The notes beneath the pieces were generated by a model. The model searched no databases. It saw only the letters and a list, made by a program, of their open reading frames with translations, and was not told the origin of the DNA. From assembly GCF_002043095.1 (NCBI RefSeq), contig NZ_MVOC01000072.1, positions 1 to 43,321 on the forward strand: a stretch of DNA of 43,321 nt, given 5' to 3'. The first letter of the stretch is position 1. Each line of letters begins with the position of its first letter. The DNA is from Mycobacterium sp. AT1 (lineage in GTDB: Bacteria; Actinomycetota; Actinomycetes; Mycobacteriales; Mycobacteriaceae). Both the position numbers and the translations under genes were made by a program. Of this stretch, positions 15,715-24,008 are shown one piece after another.

Positions 15715-17526
15715 ATGAAGCGGATCTTCGGCTGGCTCGTCCTGGTGATCTTGATTGCCGCCGGACTGCTCTGGCCCTTGGTGTTCGGGAGTGTCGGCGC
15801 CTCGGTGGCGGCCGACGATCCGGTCGTGATCAGCGACTACCGGGCCGACTTCACCGTCGCCGCCGACGGCCGGCTCAACGCCGTCGAAACCATTCGCGGG
15901 GAGTTCCCCTCGGGACGGCACGGCCTCTTCCGCTACTGGGACGTCGCCAACCCGAACAGCCCGCGCGTGCGCCAGGAACCCACCGTCACCTCCATCCTCA
16001 TGGACGGCGAGCCCGTGCCGTATCAGCTGCTGTGGGAGTCCGGGGACAGGTTCCGCGTCGCGAAGATCGGTGACGCCGACAGCACGCTGTCACCGGGGAC
16101 CCACGTCTACGAACTCCGGTACTCGATCGCCGGCGTCCTCGACCCTGGCGCCGTCGGCGAGAACCGCAGCTTCGCCAAAGTCGTCGGGGACCCCGACTCG
16201 ACGTCGGCGTTCTTCTGGAACGTCATCGCCCCGTCGTGGAACAACGAGATCGACCGGGTGCGCGTCCGCGTGACGATGCCCGCGGACGTCACCGGTGCCG
16301 AATGCTCCGTCGGTTTCGGCACCGGACGCCCGTGCGACGGGCTCACGGTGTCGGGCAGCACGATCGAGCTCAGCGCCGCGAACCTCGCGCCCCGCACGCC
16401 GGTCACCCTGCGTGCCGGCGTCGACGTGCCGACCCCGCCGCGCACCAGCCTGCCGTGGTCCTACGAGTGGGACCGGGTTCTCGGCCGGTCGATCGGCGGC
16501 GTGGCCTGGGTCCTCGGGCTCTCGGTCGCCGGCGCGCTGATGGCCTACCTCTGGTACCGCACCACCGTCGAGCCGGACCCCGGCTTCCCCGTGCAATACG
16601 CGCCGCCCCCCGGGCTCGGCCCCGTGCAGACCGAGTACATCCGCACCGAAGAGGTGCCCACGAACGGGCTGACAGCCACCCTCTTCCATCTCGCCGAGCG
16701 CAAGCTCGTCGAGCTCGAGCAGGTCAACGACAAGCAGTGGAACGTGCGGGGCACCGCCGAAGCCTCGGCGTGGGCGGACGTCGACTCCGTCGCGATCGCC
16801 GTCGGGGCGGCGCTCAAGGTGATGGGTCCCGGCAAGGAGTTCGAGGCCAAGAAGACGGTCACCGCAGGCAAGAGGCTTACCAAGGCGAAGACAGACATGA
16901 CCGCGGCGGTTCGGGAGTGGGCGCTGGACGAGAAGCTGATGGTCACGCGTCGCAAGGAGCTGTGGGTGCGCTCGGCCAACGGGCTGTCCGTCATCCTGGC
17001 CGTCTGCGGCTTCTTCCGCTGGGGCTTCCCGGCCACCATGTGGGGACTGCCGTTCATCGCGTTCTTCCTGTTCTCCCGGCGCTCCTGGGCCAGCGGCGTC
17101 GGCATGCGTCGGACCGCCGCGGGGCGCCAATTGTGGTCGCAGGCAGGCGGATTCCACCGTCTGCTGTCCACCGATTCGGCCGAGACGCGATTCGACTTCG
17201 CGGCGCGCAAGGACCTCTACACGGCCTACGTCCCGTTCGCCATCGCGGGCGGTGCCGCGGCCCTCTGGGCCAAGAAGTACAGCGACACCGTGGGAACCGT
17301 TGCACCGCAGCCAGACTGGTACCCGTCGTCGACGACGTCGGGCGGCTACGGGGTGAGCGGCCACTCCGGTGGCCCGGACTTCGACAGCTTCGAGTCGGCG
17401 TTGTCGTCGTCCATCGGCGCCTATACGGCGTCGCAGTCGTCGTCCTCCTCCTCGAGCAGCAGCAGCAGCAGCTCCAGCGGCGGTGGCGGCGGAGGCGGCG
17501 GCGGGGGAGGAGGAGGCTCGTGGTGA
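15715..17526 (+). CDS. DUF2207 membrane protein with Ser/Gly tail
   Basis: A 603-residue membrane protein. It starts with a hydrophobic segment (residues 6-29), followed by an exported beta-rich domain typical of DUF2207 (ISDYRADFTVAADGRLNAVE, FPSGRHGLFRYW). Further membrane segments occur near 260-282 and 425-455, with a cytoplasmic region (EEVPTNGLTATLFHLAERK) between. The tail is 14 Ser, then 13 Gly, then SW. This architecture, and pairing with LemA in the next gene, is widespread; the function is unknown. The stop overlaps the lemA GTG by 3 bases. It is likely to sit in the plasma membrane as a partner of LemA. Confidence 0.87.
   Translation: MKRIFGWLVLVILIAAGLLWPLVFGSVGASVAADDPVVISDYRADFTVAADGRLNAVETIRGEFPSGRHGLFRYWDVANPNSPRVRQEPTVTSILMDGEPVPYQLLWESGDRFRVAKIGDADSTLSPGTHVYELRYSIAGVLDPGAVGENRSFAKVVGDPDSTSAFFWNVIAPSWNNEIDRVRVRVTMPADVTGAECSVGFGTGRPCDGLTVSGSTIELSAANLAPRTPVTLRAGVDVPTPPRTSLPWSYEWDRVLGRSIGGVAWVLGLSVAGALMAYLWYRTTVEPDPGFPVQYAPPPGLGPVQTEYIRTEEVPTNGLTATLFHLAERKLVELEQVNDKQWNVRGTAEASAWADVDSVAIAVGAALKVMGPGKEFEAKKTVTAGKRLTKAKTDMTAAVREWALDEKLMVTRRKELWVRSANGLSVILAVCGFFRWGFPATMWGLPFIAFFLFSRRSWASGVGMRRTAAGRQLWSQAGGFHRLLSTDSAETRFDFAARKDLYTAYVPFAIAGGAAALWAKKYSDTVGTVAPQPDWYPSSTTSGGYGVSGHSGGPDFDSFESALSSSIGAYTASQSSSSSSSSSSSSSSGGGGGGGGGGGGGSW
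17437..17517 (+). repeat. Low-complexity Ser-Gly codon tract
   Basis: Fourteen serine codons (TCG/TCC then an AGC run) are followed directly by thirteen glycine codons at the end of the DUF2207 gene. The AGC run (17455-17472) is a true trinucleotide repeat and could vary in length by slippage without changing frame. A Gly-rich C-terminal tail is common in DUF2207 proteins. Confidence 0.85.
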
Positions 17527-18056
17527 GTTCGACACTGATACTGGTCGTGGTGCTTCTCGTACTGGTCCTGGCTGGCTTCGTGCTGGGCTACAACAAGATT
17601 CGTTCGGCAGACGTCCGCGTCTCGGAGGCGCTGGCCGGCGTCGACGTCGAGCTGACCCGCCGGGCGTCGCTGATCCCCAGCCTGGTGCACACGGTGCAGA
17701 CCTTCGCCGCCCACGAGAAGGGCGTGCTCGACCACGTCACCGATGCGCGCGCCGCCCTGACCACCGCGACCGCGGGCACGTCGGTCGCCGACCGTAGCGC
17801 CGCGGAGCGCGAGTTGGACACCGCGCTGCGACCACTTCTCGCGCTCGGCCAGAGCTACCCGCAGCTCAACTCCTCGAACAACTTCCTGAACCTTCAGGAG
17901 AACCTCGCCGACACCGAGAACAAGCTTGCGTTCGCCCGCCAGTACTACAACGACGCGGTCGCCACGCTGAACAAATCCCTCACCACGATCCCGTGGATGT
18001 TCGTCGCCCCCCTGGCCGGGGTCTCCGAACGCGAGTACTACCAAATCAACGGTTGA
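17523..18056 (+). CDS. lemA: LemA family protein
   Basis: A 177-residue protein with one N-terminal membrane helix (LILVVVLLVLVLAGFVLGYN), then the helical LemA domain. The conserved block YNKIRSADVRVSEALAGVDV and RRASLIPSLVHTVQTFAAHE is followed by ENLADTENKLAFARQYYNDA and the terminal PWMFVAPL. LemA proteins sit with a short outside tip and a coiled helical body; the molecular role is unclear. GTG 17523 overlaps the DUF2207 stop, so the pair is translationally coupled. fmt begins only 3 nt after the stop, so readthrough into fmt-rsmB is likely. Confidence 0.92.
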   Translation: MSSTLILVVVLLVLVLAGFVLGYNKIRSADVRVSEALAGVDVELTRRASLIPSLVHTVQTFAAHEKGVLDHVTDARAALTTATAGTSVADRSAAERELDTALRPLLALGQSYPQLNSSNNFLNLQENLADTENKLAFARQYYNDAVATLNKSLTTIPWMFVAPLAGVSEREYYQING

Positions 18057-18059
18057 GAA

Positions 18060-18992
18060 TTGCGAATCATCTTCGCGGGCACCCCAGAACCCGCTCTTCC
18101 TTCACTGCGGCGTCTCGTCGACTCCCCACTCCACGAGGTGGTCGCCGTGCTGACGCGACCCGACGCCGCCTCGGGTCGGCGTGGCAAGCCGGCACCGTCA
18201 CCGGTGGCTCGGTTCGCTCTCGACGCCGGCATCCCGGTGTTGCGTCCGTCGCGGCCCAACGACGAGGAGTTCGTCGCCGAACTGCGCGACTTGGCCCCCG
18301 ACTGCTGCGCCGTGGTCGCCTACGGGGCACTGCTGCGGGACGGACTGCTCGGAGTTCCTCGGCTCGGCTGGGTCAACCTGCACTTCTCGTTGCTCCCCGC
18401 ATGGCGGGGCGCCGCGCCCGTGCAGGCCGCGATCGCCGCCGGCGACGAGGTGACCGGTGCCACCACATTCCTCATCGAGCCGAGCCTCGACTCCGGTCCG
18501 GTGTTCGGCGTGGTGACCGAGACCGTCCGCCCCACCGACACCGCAGGTGACCTCCTCGAGCGCCTGTCGATCTCGGGGGCGATGCTGCTGGAGCGGACGA
18601 TGGACGGCATCGCCGACGGTTCGCTCACGGCGGTCCCGCAACCGGCCGACGGCGTGACGGTCGCACCGAAGATCACCGTCGAGGAGGCCCGGGTGCGATG
18701 GGACCTGCCCGCCCAAGTCGTCGACCGTAGGATTCGCGCGGTGACCCCCAACCCCGGTGCGTGGACCATGATCGGAGACCTCCGGATCAAGGTGGGTCCG
18801 GTGAACCTCGAACAAGACGAGCAGGACCCGTTGCCTCCCGGCAGGATTCGCGTCGACCGCCAAGGAGTTCACGTGGGAACGTCGTCGGCCCCGGTGCTGC
18901 TCGGTGAGATCCAACCGCCCGGTAAGAAGCCGATGAAGGCCGCCGACTGGGCCAGGGGAGCCCGCCTCGACGAGAACGCGTGCGCCCAGTGA
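18060..18992 (+). CDS. fmt: Methionyl-tRNA formyltransferase
   Basis: It formylates initiator Met-tRNA with 10-formyltetrahydrofolate. The 310-residue protein begins MRIIFAGTPEPALPSLRRLV and carries the catalytic WVNLHFSLLPAWRGAAPVQ block with the HxSLLP motif, then the C-terminal OB-like domain (RRIRAVTPNPGAWT). The TTG start at 18060 is right for homologous length, although it has only a weak ribosome site (GGTTGAGAA overlapping the lemA stop). The stop overlaps the rsmB GTG by 4 bases, making an fmt-rsmB unit as in M. tuberculosis Rv1406-Rv1407. Confidence 0.95.
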   Translation: MRIIFAGTPEPALPSLRRLVDSPLHEVVAVLTRPDAASGRRGKPAPSPVARFALDAGIPVLRPSRPNDEEFVAELRDLAPDCCAVVAYGALLRDGLLGVPRLGWVNLHFSLLPAWRGAAPVQAAIAAGDEVTGATTFLIEPSLDSGPVFGVVTETVRPTDTAGDLLERLSISGAMLLERTMDGIADGSLTAVPQPADGVTVAPKITVEEARVRWDLPAQVVDRRIRAVTPNPGAWTMIGDLRIKVGPVNLEQDEQDPLPPGRIRVDRQGVHVGTSSAPVLLGEIQPPGKKPMKAADWARGARLDENACAQ

Positions 18993-20377
18993 CCCGGCCC
19001 CAGGGCAAGCGCCGCGCGCGCAAGCCGCTCGACCCCGCGCGCCAGGCCGCCTTCGACGTGCTGCGGGCCGTCTCGGAACGCGACGCCTACGCCAACCTGG
19101 TGCTGCCAACGCTGCTCCGCGAACGGCACGTCTCGGGGCGCGACGCCGCCTTCGCCACCGAACTCGCCTACGGCGCCTGCCGCGCACTGGGCCTGCTCGA
19201 CGCCGTCATCGTGCACGCGGCCAACCGTCCGCTCGAACGCATCGACCCCGCTCTGCTCGACCTGTTGCGGCTCGGCACCTATCAGCTGCTGCGCACCCGC
19301 GTCGACGCCCACGCCGCCGTCGACACCACCGTCGAACAGGCCGCCATCGAATTCGACACGGCCCGTGCGGGTTTCGTCAACGGCACGCTGCGGACGATCG
19401 CCTCCCGCGACGAAGCGTCCTGGGTCGCCGAACTGGCACCGTCCGCCGACACCGATCCGGTCGGCAACATCGCCTTCACCCACGCGCACCCGCGCTGGAT
19501 CGCGCAGTCGTTCGCCGACGCACTCGGTGCCGACGCGGGCGAACTGCGGGCGTTGCTCGCCAGTGACGACGACCGACCGCTGGTGCACCTGGCTGCCAGG
19601 CCCGGCGTCGTGACGGCGCAGGATCTTGCCCTGGCCGTCGACGGCGAGGTCGGCCGCTACTCGCCGTACGCGGTGTACCTGTCGGGAGGCGACCCCGGGC
19701 AGCTCGACGCGATGCGCGACGGGCAAGCCCAGGTCCAGGACGAGGGCAGCCAGCTCGTCGCCCGGGCACTGACCCTGGCACCCGTCGAGGGCACCGACGA
19801 GCGTTGGCTCGACTTGTGCGCAGGCCCCGGCGGCAAGGCCTCGATCCTGGCCGCCGTCGCCGCAGGGACGGGGGCCCGCGTGACGGCCGTCGAGCCGACA
19901 CCACACCGTGCCGAGCTGGTCGAGCAGACCCTACGTGGCCTGGACGTCGAGGTGCTCAGGGTCGACGGACGCGAGACCGGGCTGCCCGCCGAGTCCTTCG
20001 ACCGGGTGCTTGTCGACGCGCCGTGCACGGGCCTTGGCGCGTTGCGGCGCCGACCCGAGGCGCGGTGGCGTCGTCAGCCCGGTGACGTCCCCGCCCTGGC
20101 CAAACTGCAGAAGCAGCTGCTCGCCGCCGCCATCGCGCTGACCCGCGACGGGGGCGTGGTGCTGTACGCGACGTGTTCGCCGCATCTCGCGGAGACCGTC
20201 GGCGTGGTGGCCGACGCCCTGCGCCGCCAGCCAGTGACGGCTCTCGACGCCCGGCCGTTGTTCGACGCGGGTAGGGAGCCGATGCCCGACCTCGGGCCGG
20301 GGCCGTACGTGCAGCTGTGGCCGCATCGGCACGGGACGGACGCCATGTTCGCGGCCGCGTTGCGCGTGCAGCGATGA
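18989..20377 (+). CDS. rsmB: 16S rRNA m5C methyltransferase RsmB (Fmu)
   Basis: It methylates a cytosine in 16S rRNA with SAM. An N-terminal NusB-like RNA-binding domain (residues about 15-140, RQAAFDVLRAVSERDAYANL) precedes the Rossmann methyltransferase. LDLCAGPGGKAS (from about 274) binds SAM; the two catalytic cysteines are in DAPCTG (about 346) and YATCSPH (about 396). Length is 462 aa from GTG 18989, which overlaps the fmt stop; a GTG 9 nt upstream is an alternative. A Lys/Arg-rich N-terminus (RPQGKRRARKP) is usual in mycobacteria. Confidence 0.93.
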   Translation: MTRPQGKRRARKPLDPARQAAFDVLRAVSERDAYANLVLPTLLRERHVSGRDAAFATELAYGACRALGLLDAVIVHAANRPLERIDPALLDLLRLGTYQLLRTRVDAHAAVDTTVEQAAIEFDTARAGFVNGTLRTIASRDEASWVAELAPSADTDPVGNIAFTHAHPRWIAQSFADALGADAGELRALLASDDDRPLVHLAARPGVVTAQDLALAVDGEVGRYSPYAVYLSGGDPGQLDAMRDGQAQVQDEGSQLVARALTLAPVEGTDERWLDLCAGPGGKASILAAVAAGTGARVTAVEPTPHRAELVEQTLRGLDVEVLRVDGRETGLPAESFDRVLVDAPCTGLGALRRRPEARWRRQPGDVPALAKLQKQLLAAAIALTRDGGVVLYATCSPHLAETVGVVADALRRQPVTALDARPLFDAGREPMPDLGPGPYVQLWPHRHGTDAMFAAALRVQR

Positions 20378-20395
20378 CGTGAACCCAAGGAGCCC

Positions 20396-20401
20396 TAAGC
20401 T
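20396..20401 (+). promoter_or_regulatory. Possible -10 box of rpe (TAAGCT)
   Basis: TAAGCT matches TANNNT and ends 7 nt before the rpe ATG, the spacing expected for a leaderless mRNA. An AAGGAG at 20387-20392 lies 16 nt from the ATG, too far to be an ideal ribosome site. Transcription from rsmB is also possible. Confidence 0.35.
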
Positions 20402-20408
20402 TGCCGCC

Positions 20409-21086
20409 ATGCCCAAACCCATGATCGCGCCGTCGATCCTCGCCGCCGACTTCGCGCGCCTCGCCGACGAGACCGCGAAGGTACCCGGCTCCGACTGGCT
20501 GCACGTCGACGTGATGGACAACCACTTCGTGCCGAATCTGACGCTCGGCATGCCCGTCGTGGAGAGCCTGCTGAAGGCCACCGACATCCCGATGGACTGC
20601 CACCTGATGATCGACGACCCCGCGCGGTGGGCACCGCCGTACGCCGAGGCCGGCGCCTACAACGTGACCTTCCACGCCGAGGCAACCGACGACCCGGTCG
20701 CCGTGGCCCGCGACATCAGGGCGGCTGGCGCCAAGGCCGGGCTGAGCGTCAAGCCCGGCACCCCGATCGAGCCGTACCTCGAGATCCTCCGCCAGTTCGA
20801 CACCCTGCTGGTGATGTCCGTCGAACCCGGATTCGGCGGCCAGAAGTTCATGCCCGAGGTGCTGTCGAAGGTCGCCGCGGTGAGGCGACTGGTCGACGCG
20901 GGAGAGCTCACCATCGTCGTGGAGATCGACGGCGGGATCAACGCCGACACCATCGAGGCGGCGGCCGAGGCGGGCGTCGACTGCTTCGTGGCCGGCTCGG
21001 CGGTGTTCGGCGCTGCCGACCCCGGGCAGGCCGTCGAGAATCTCCGGCGTCAGGCCGCCGTGGCGTCCAAACATCTGCTGGCCTGA
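20409..21086 (+). CDS. rpe: Ribulose-phosphate 3-epimerase
   Basis: It interconverts ribulose-5-phosphate and xylulose-5-phosphate in the pentose phosphate pathway; ribulose-5-phosphate is also a precursor for riboflavin. The 225-residue TIM barrel has IAPSILAADFARLADE, the metal-binding LHVDVMDNHFVPNLTLG, CHLMIDDPARW, the SVEPGFGGQKF loop and the EIDGGINADT metal Asp segment. ATG 20409 gives the normal length. The gene lies between rsmB and ribD, all rightward with short gaps, as in M. tuberculosis. Confidence 0.95.
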   Translation: MPKPMIAPSILAADFARLADETAKVPGSDWLHVDVMDNHFVPNLTLGMPVVESLLKATDIPMDCHLMIDDPARWAPPYAEAGAYNVTFHAEATDDPVAVARDIRAAGAKAGLSVKPGTPIEPYLEILRQFDTLLVMSVEPGFGGQKFMPEVLSKVAAVRRLVDAGELTIVVEIDGGINADTIEAAAEAGVDCFVAGSAVFGAADPGQAVENLRRQAAVASKHLLA

Positions 21087-21094
21087 CCGCCCCG

Positions 21095-22105
21095 ATGAAC
21101 TACGACGACGCCATGCGGTCGGCCATCGCCCAGGCCGACGGCGTCAAGGGCACGACCTATCCGAATCCACCCGTCGGCGCGGTGATCCTCGACCGCGACG
21201 GTCACATCGCGGGTGTCGGTGCGACGCAACCGGCCGGTGGGCCGCACGCGGAGGTCGTCGCGCTGCGCCGGGCGGGGGAGCGAGCGCTCGGCGGCACGGC
21301 GGTGGTCACCCTCGAACCGTGCAACCACCACGGCCGAACGCCGCCCTGCGTGGATGCGCTCGTCGCCGCAGGCGTGGCGACGGTGGTGTACGCCGTCGCG
21401 GATCCGAATCCGGTTGCCGCGGGCGGGGCGAAAAGGCTGACGAACGCCGGGATCTCGGTCGAGGTCGGGGTGCTTGCCGAGGACGTCGCCGGCGGCAGCC
21501 TTCGGGAATGGCTGCACCGGCAGCGCACCGGGCGGCCCCACGTCACGTGGAAGTTCGCCTCGAGCGTCGACGGGCGCAGCGCCGCCGCCGACGGCAGCAG
21601 TCAGTGGATCACCAGCGAGGCGGCCCGTGCCGACGTGCACCGGCTCCGTGCGGTCGCCGACGCGATCGTCGTCGGGACGGGCACGGTCTTCGTCGACGAT
21701 CCGACCTTGACGGCGCGGCTGCCCGACGGGTCGCTGGCCGACCGGCAGCCCCTGCGGGTGGTGGTCGGCGAGCGGGACATCTCGCCGGACGCCAGGGTTC
21801 TCAACGACGACTCGCGGACGATGGTGATCCGCACCCGCGACCCGCACGAGGTCATTCGGGCGTTGTCGGACCGAACCGCCGTGCTGCTGGAGGGCGGACC
21901 CACCCTGGCGGGAGCATTCCTGCGGGCCGGCGTCGTCGACCGCATCCTGGCCTATGTCGCGCCGATTTTGCTGGGTGGACCCATCACCGCGGTCGACGAC
22001 GTCGGTGTGGCGAGCATCGTGGCGGCCCAACGATGGCGCTACGACGGCATCCTTCGGCTCGGACCCGACCTGCGGATGAGCCTGGTGCCGGCCTCGTCGG
22101 CGTGA
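21095..22105 (+). CDS. ribD: Bifunctional riboflavin deaminase/reductase RibD (RibG)
   Basis: It performs two steps of riboflavin synthesis: deamination of the diaminopyrimidine from GTP and NADPH reduction of the ribosyl side chain. The N-terminal deaminase (1 to about 145) has the zinc motifs GGPHAEVVAL and LEPCNHHGRTPPC. The reductase domain (about 150-336) has HVTWKFASSVDGRSAA, the TxExxRxDVHRLR-like ITSEAARADVHRLR, GTGTVFVDDPTLTAR and EGGPTLAGAF. Length is 336 aa from ATG 21095, 8 nt after rpe. No FMN riboswitch was seen upstream, so control is probably by the rpe promoter or constitutive. Confidence 0.95.
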   Translation: MNYDDAMRSAIAQADGVKGTTYPNPPVGAVILDRDGHIAGVGATQPAGGPHAEVVALRRAGERALGGTAVVTLEPCNHHGRTPPCVDALVAAGVATVVYAVADPNPVAAGGAKRLTNAGISVEVGVLAEDVAGGSLREWLHRQRTGRPHVTWKFASSVDGRSAAADGSSQWITSEAARADVHRLRAVADAIVVGTGTVFVDDPTLTARLPDGSLADRQPLRVVVGERDISPDARVLNDDSRTMVIRTRDPHEVIRALSDRTAVLLEGGPTLAGAFLRAGVVDRILAYVAPILLGGPITAVDDVGVASIVAAQRWRYDGILRLGPDLRMSLVPASSA

Positions 22106-22130
22106 GACCTGCAATTCGCTTGGCGGCCAA

Positions 22131-22146
22131 TGTGACTCGCGTCACG
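22131..22146. promoter_or_regulatory. CRP-like binding site (TGTGA-N6-TCACG)
   Basis: TGTGACTCGCGTCACG is a near-perfect match to the TGTGA-N6-TCACA palindrome bound by cAMP receptor proteins, including mycobacterial CRP. It lies 26 nt after the ribD stop and about 134 nt before the small ORF at 22280, in a gap with no other gene. Its upstream position suits an activator of the 22280 transcript. Binding itself has not been shown. Confidence 0.6.
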
Positions 22147-22231
22147 TGGGAATTTTCTCCGTTCGGACACTCGTTACCTCTTTGAGACCTCAACCGCCCC
22201 ACGGGGACCCGGTTGGTGTCAGTGGCGTCCG

Positions 22232-22237
22232 TAAAAT
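22232..22237 (+). promoter_or_regulatory. Probable -10 box of the 51-residue ORF (TAAAAT)
   Basis: TAAAAT is a strong -10 match standing out from GC-rich sequence, 42 nt before the ATG at 22280. Transcription would start near 22244. No good -35 hexamer is present. The CRP-like site is centred about 105 nt upstream of that start, far for class-I activation but within the range reported for mycobacterial CRP sites. Confidence 0.45.
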
Positions 22238-22279
22238 TGGACCCAGGAACGAAGGACCATCTCTCAAAGGACGAAGAGC

Positions 22280-22435
22280 ATGACTGCACTGCAGGACTGG
22301 CTCAGCTTTCGCCCCGTCGACCCGACCACCATCGTCGACGCGGTGTGCCGCCCGCTGCGCGCGGTGCTGCACGCCCAAGAAGCCGACGCCGGAACCGAAC
22401 TGAAACTGATCAGCCCCGGCGTCGAGCGCTGCTGA
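22280..22435 (+). CDS. Small hypothetical protein, 51 residues
   Basis: The frame from ATG 22280 encodes MTALQDWLSFRPVDPTTIVD and continues through AVCRPLRAVLHAQEADAG to a terminal VERC. AAAGGA at 22266-22271 is a well-placed ribosome site (8 nt). Codons have the strong G/C third-position bias of real genes here. The sequence is amphipathic, with cysteines at 23 and 51 and no membrane segment. The stop is 4 nt from the stop of the convergent P55 gene. I do not recognise the family. A CRP-like site and a good -10 box upstream support expression, possibly under cAMP control. Confidence 0.6.
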   Translation: MTALQDWLSFRPVDPTTIVDAVCRPLRAVLHAQEADAGTELKLISPGVERC

Positions 22436-22439
22436 GGCG

Positions 22440-24008
22440 CTAGCGCTGCGCGCCGACGCTGTCGGTCGACGTGTCGAGATCCTCGGCGTGCTCGTGCTTG
22501 CCCGCGATCAGCAGGCCCAGGAACGCACCCACCAAGCACACCACCATGGTGATGAAGAAGATCTGCCCGTACTGCATCGTGTAGGCGTTGCGCACGTTGG
22601 CGGCGAGCTGCGCGCCGATCTCCATCAAGTTGCTGCCCTTGGGCTTCGGCATCTCGGCGAGGTACTGGTTGAACTTGTACAACCCCCACGCGCTGAGCGA
22701 AGCCAATCCGATGAGCATGCCGATCATCCGGGACACGACCACCCCTGCGGACGCGATGCCGTGCTGGGAGGCGGGCACGGTGCGCAGGGTGGCCGACGTC
22801 AACGGCCCGATCACCAGGCCGAGGCCCAAGCCGGCGAGAATCAGGTCGGTGTCGAACGCGGGCAGTGTGAACAGCACCAGGTCATGGCGCGCCGACAGCA
22901 CGTCCACGGTCCAGTGGGACACCAGCCAGTAGCCGAACGCCGCGATCAACAGTCCGACGAACGCGACGATGCGGTCGCCGATGCGGGTGGCGATCCAGCC
23001 GCCGAGAACGGCACCGACGGGCAGTGCGCCAAGGAACCACAGCAGCAGCAGGACGGTTTCGTTCTGCTCCTTGCCGAGCACGCCCTGCCCGAACAGCTCG
23101 ACGTTGACCAGAGTGACCATCAAGGCCGCACCGGTGCACAGCGAGGCACCGAGGGCGGCGAGGAACGGCCGGAACTTCACGCCGGTCGGATCGATGAGCC
23201 GGGTCTTGGCGACCTTCTCCCAGACGAAGAAGGCGATCGCCACCGCCAGCGCCACGCCGAGGACGGGCAGCCCCCAACTGGGGAAGACCTGCTTGCCGTC
23301 GGGTGACGGGTTGTACATGCCGAAGACCATCAAGCCGAGGGCGACGGCCAGCAGCCCGCCGCCGACGACGTCGACCTTCTCGCGCGGCTCGTCCGGGTCC
23401 CTCGACGGCAGGCTGAAGTGGATCATCACCATCGCGATGATCGCGAGCGGCACGTTGATCCAGAACACGTCACGCCACGAGGTCAGTGCCCACACCACCG
23501 CGACGCCGTAGAGCGGACCCAAGACGGCGCCGAGCTCCTGTGCCGCGCCGATGCCGCCGAGCACCGACGCCCGCCCCTTCGCGGCCCACAGGTCGGCCGC
23601 CAGCGCGAGCGTCACCGGCAGCAGTGCACCGCTGGCGGTGCCCTGGATGAAACGACCGATGACGATGGTGAACAGGTCGTCCGACAGCGCGGTGACCACC
23701 GACCCGACCGCGAAGCCCGCCAGGCTGACCTGCAGCACCAGCTTGCGGCCGAAGCGGTCCGACGCCCGTCCCAGCAGCGGCATCGCCGCGATGTACCCGA
23801 GCAGGTACATGGTGATGATCGGGGTGACGCGCTGAATTTGATTCAGCGAGATTCCGATGTCCCGCATGATGTCGTTGATGATCGTGATGACGACATACGT
23901 GTCGAGGGCGCCGAGCAGGACGGCGAGCCCGCCCGCGCTGATCGCGATCCGCCGGTTGGTCGCCTTGGGCGTGGCAGTGCCCCCGGGCTTGGACGTCACG
24001 CGAGCCAT
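22440..24008 (-). CDS. MFS transporter P55 (LprG-linked lipid/drug exporter)
   Basis: A 522-residue major facilitator with 14 predicted membrane segments. Motif A is GRASDRFGRK at residues 80-89, and LGALDTYVV at 32-40 is the DHA2-like first-helix motif. It matches the mycobacterial P55 protein (Rv1410c), which works with LprG to move triacylglycerides and glycolipids across the plasma membrane and confers drug tolerance. The C-terminal loop (KFNQYLAEMPKPKGSN) between the last helices is a P55 trait. The ATG overlaps the lprG stop by one base (TAATG), so the two are translationally coupled. Confidence 0.92.
   Translation of the reverse strand: MARVTSKPGGTATPKATNRRIAISAGGLAVLLGALDTYVVITIINDIMRDIGISLNQIQRVTPIITMYLLGYIAAMPLLGRASDRFGRKLVLQVSLAGFAVGSVVTALSDDLFTIVIGRFIQGTASGALLPVTLALAADLWAAKGRASVLGGIGAAQELGAVLGPLYGVAVVWALTSWRDVFWINVPLAIIAMVMIHFSLPSRDPDEPREKVDVVGGGLLAVALGLMVFGMYNPSPDGKQVFPSWGLPVLGVALAVAIAFFVWEKVAKTRLIDPTGVKFRPFLAALGASLCTGAALMVTLVNVELFGQGVLGKEQNETVLLLLWFLGALPVGAVLGGWIATRIGDRIVAFVGLLIAAFGYWLVSHWTVDVLSARHDLVLFTLPAFDTDLILAGLGLGLVIGPLTSATLRTVPASQHGIASAGVVVSRMIGMLIGLASLSAWGLYKFNQYLAEMPKPKGSNLMEIGAQLAANVRNAYTMQYGQIFFITMVVCLVGAFLGLLIAGKHEHAEDLDTSTDSVGAQR

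Noticed and set aside
17437..17517. Ser/Gly tract as a sequencing artefact or PE/PGRS-type element
   Set aside because: The frame stays open to a normal stop overlapping lemA, and Gly-rich tails are common in DUF2207 proteins.
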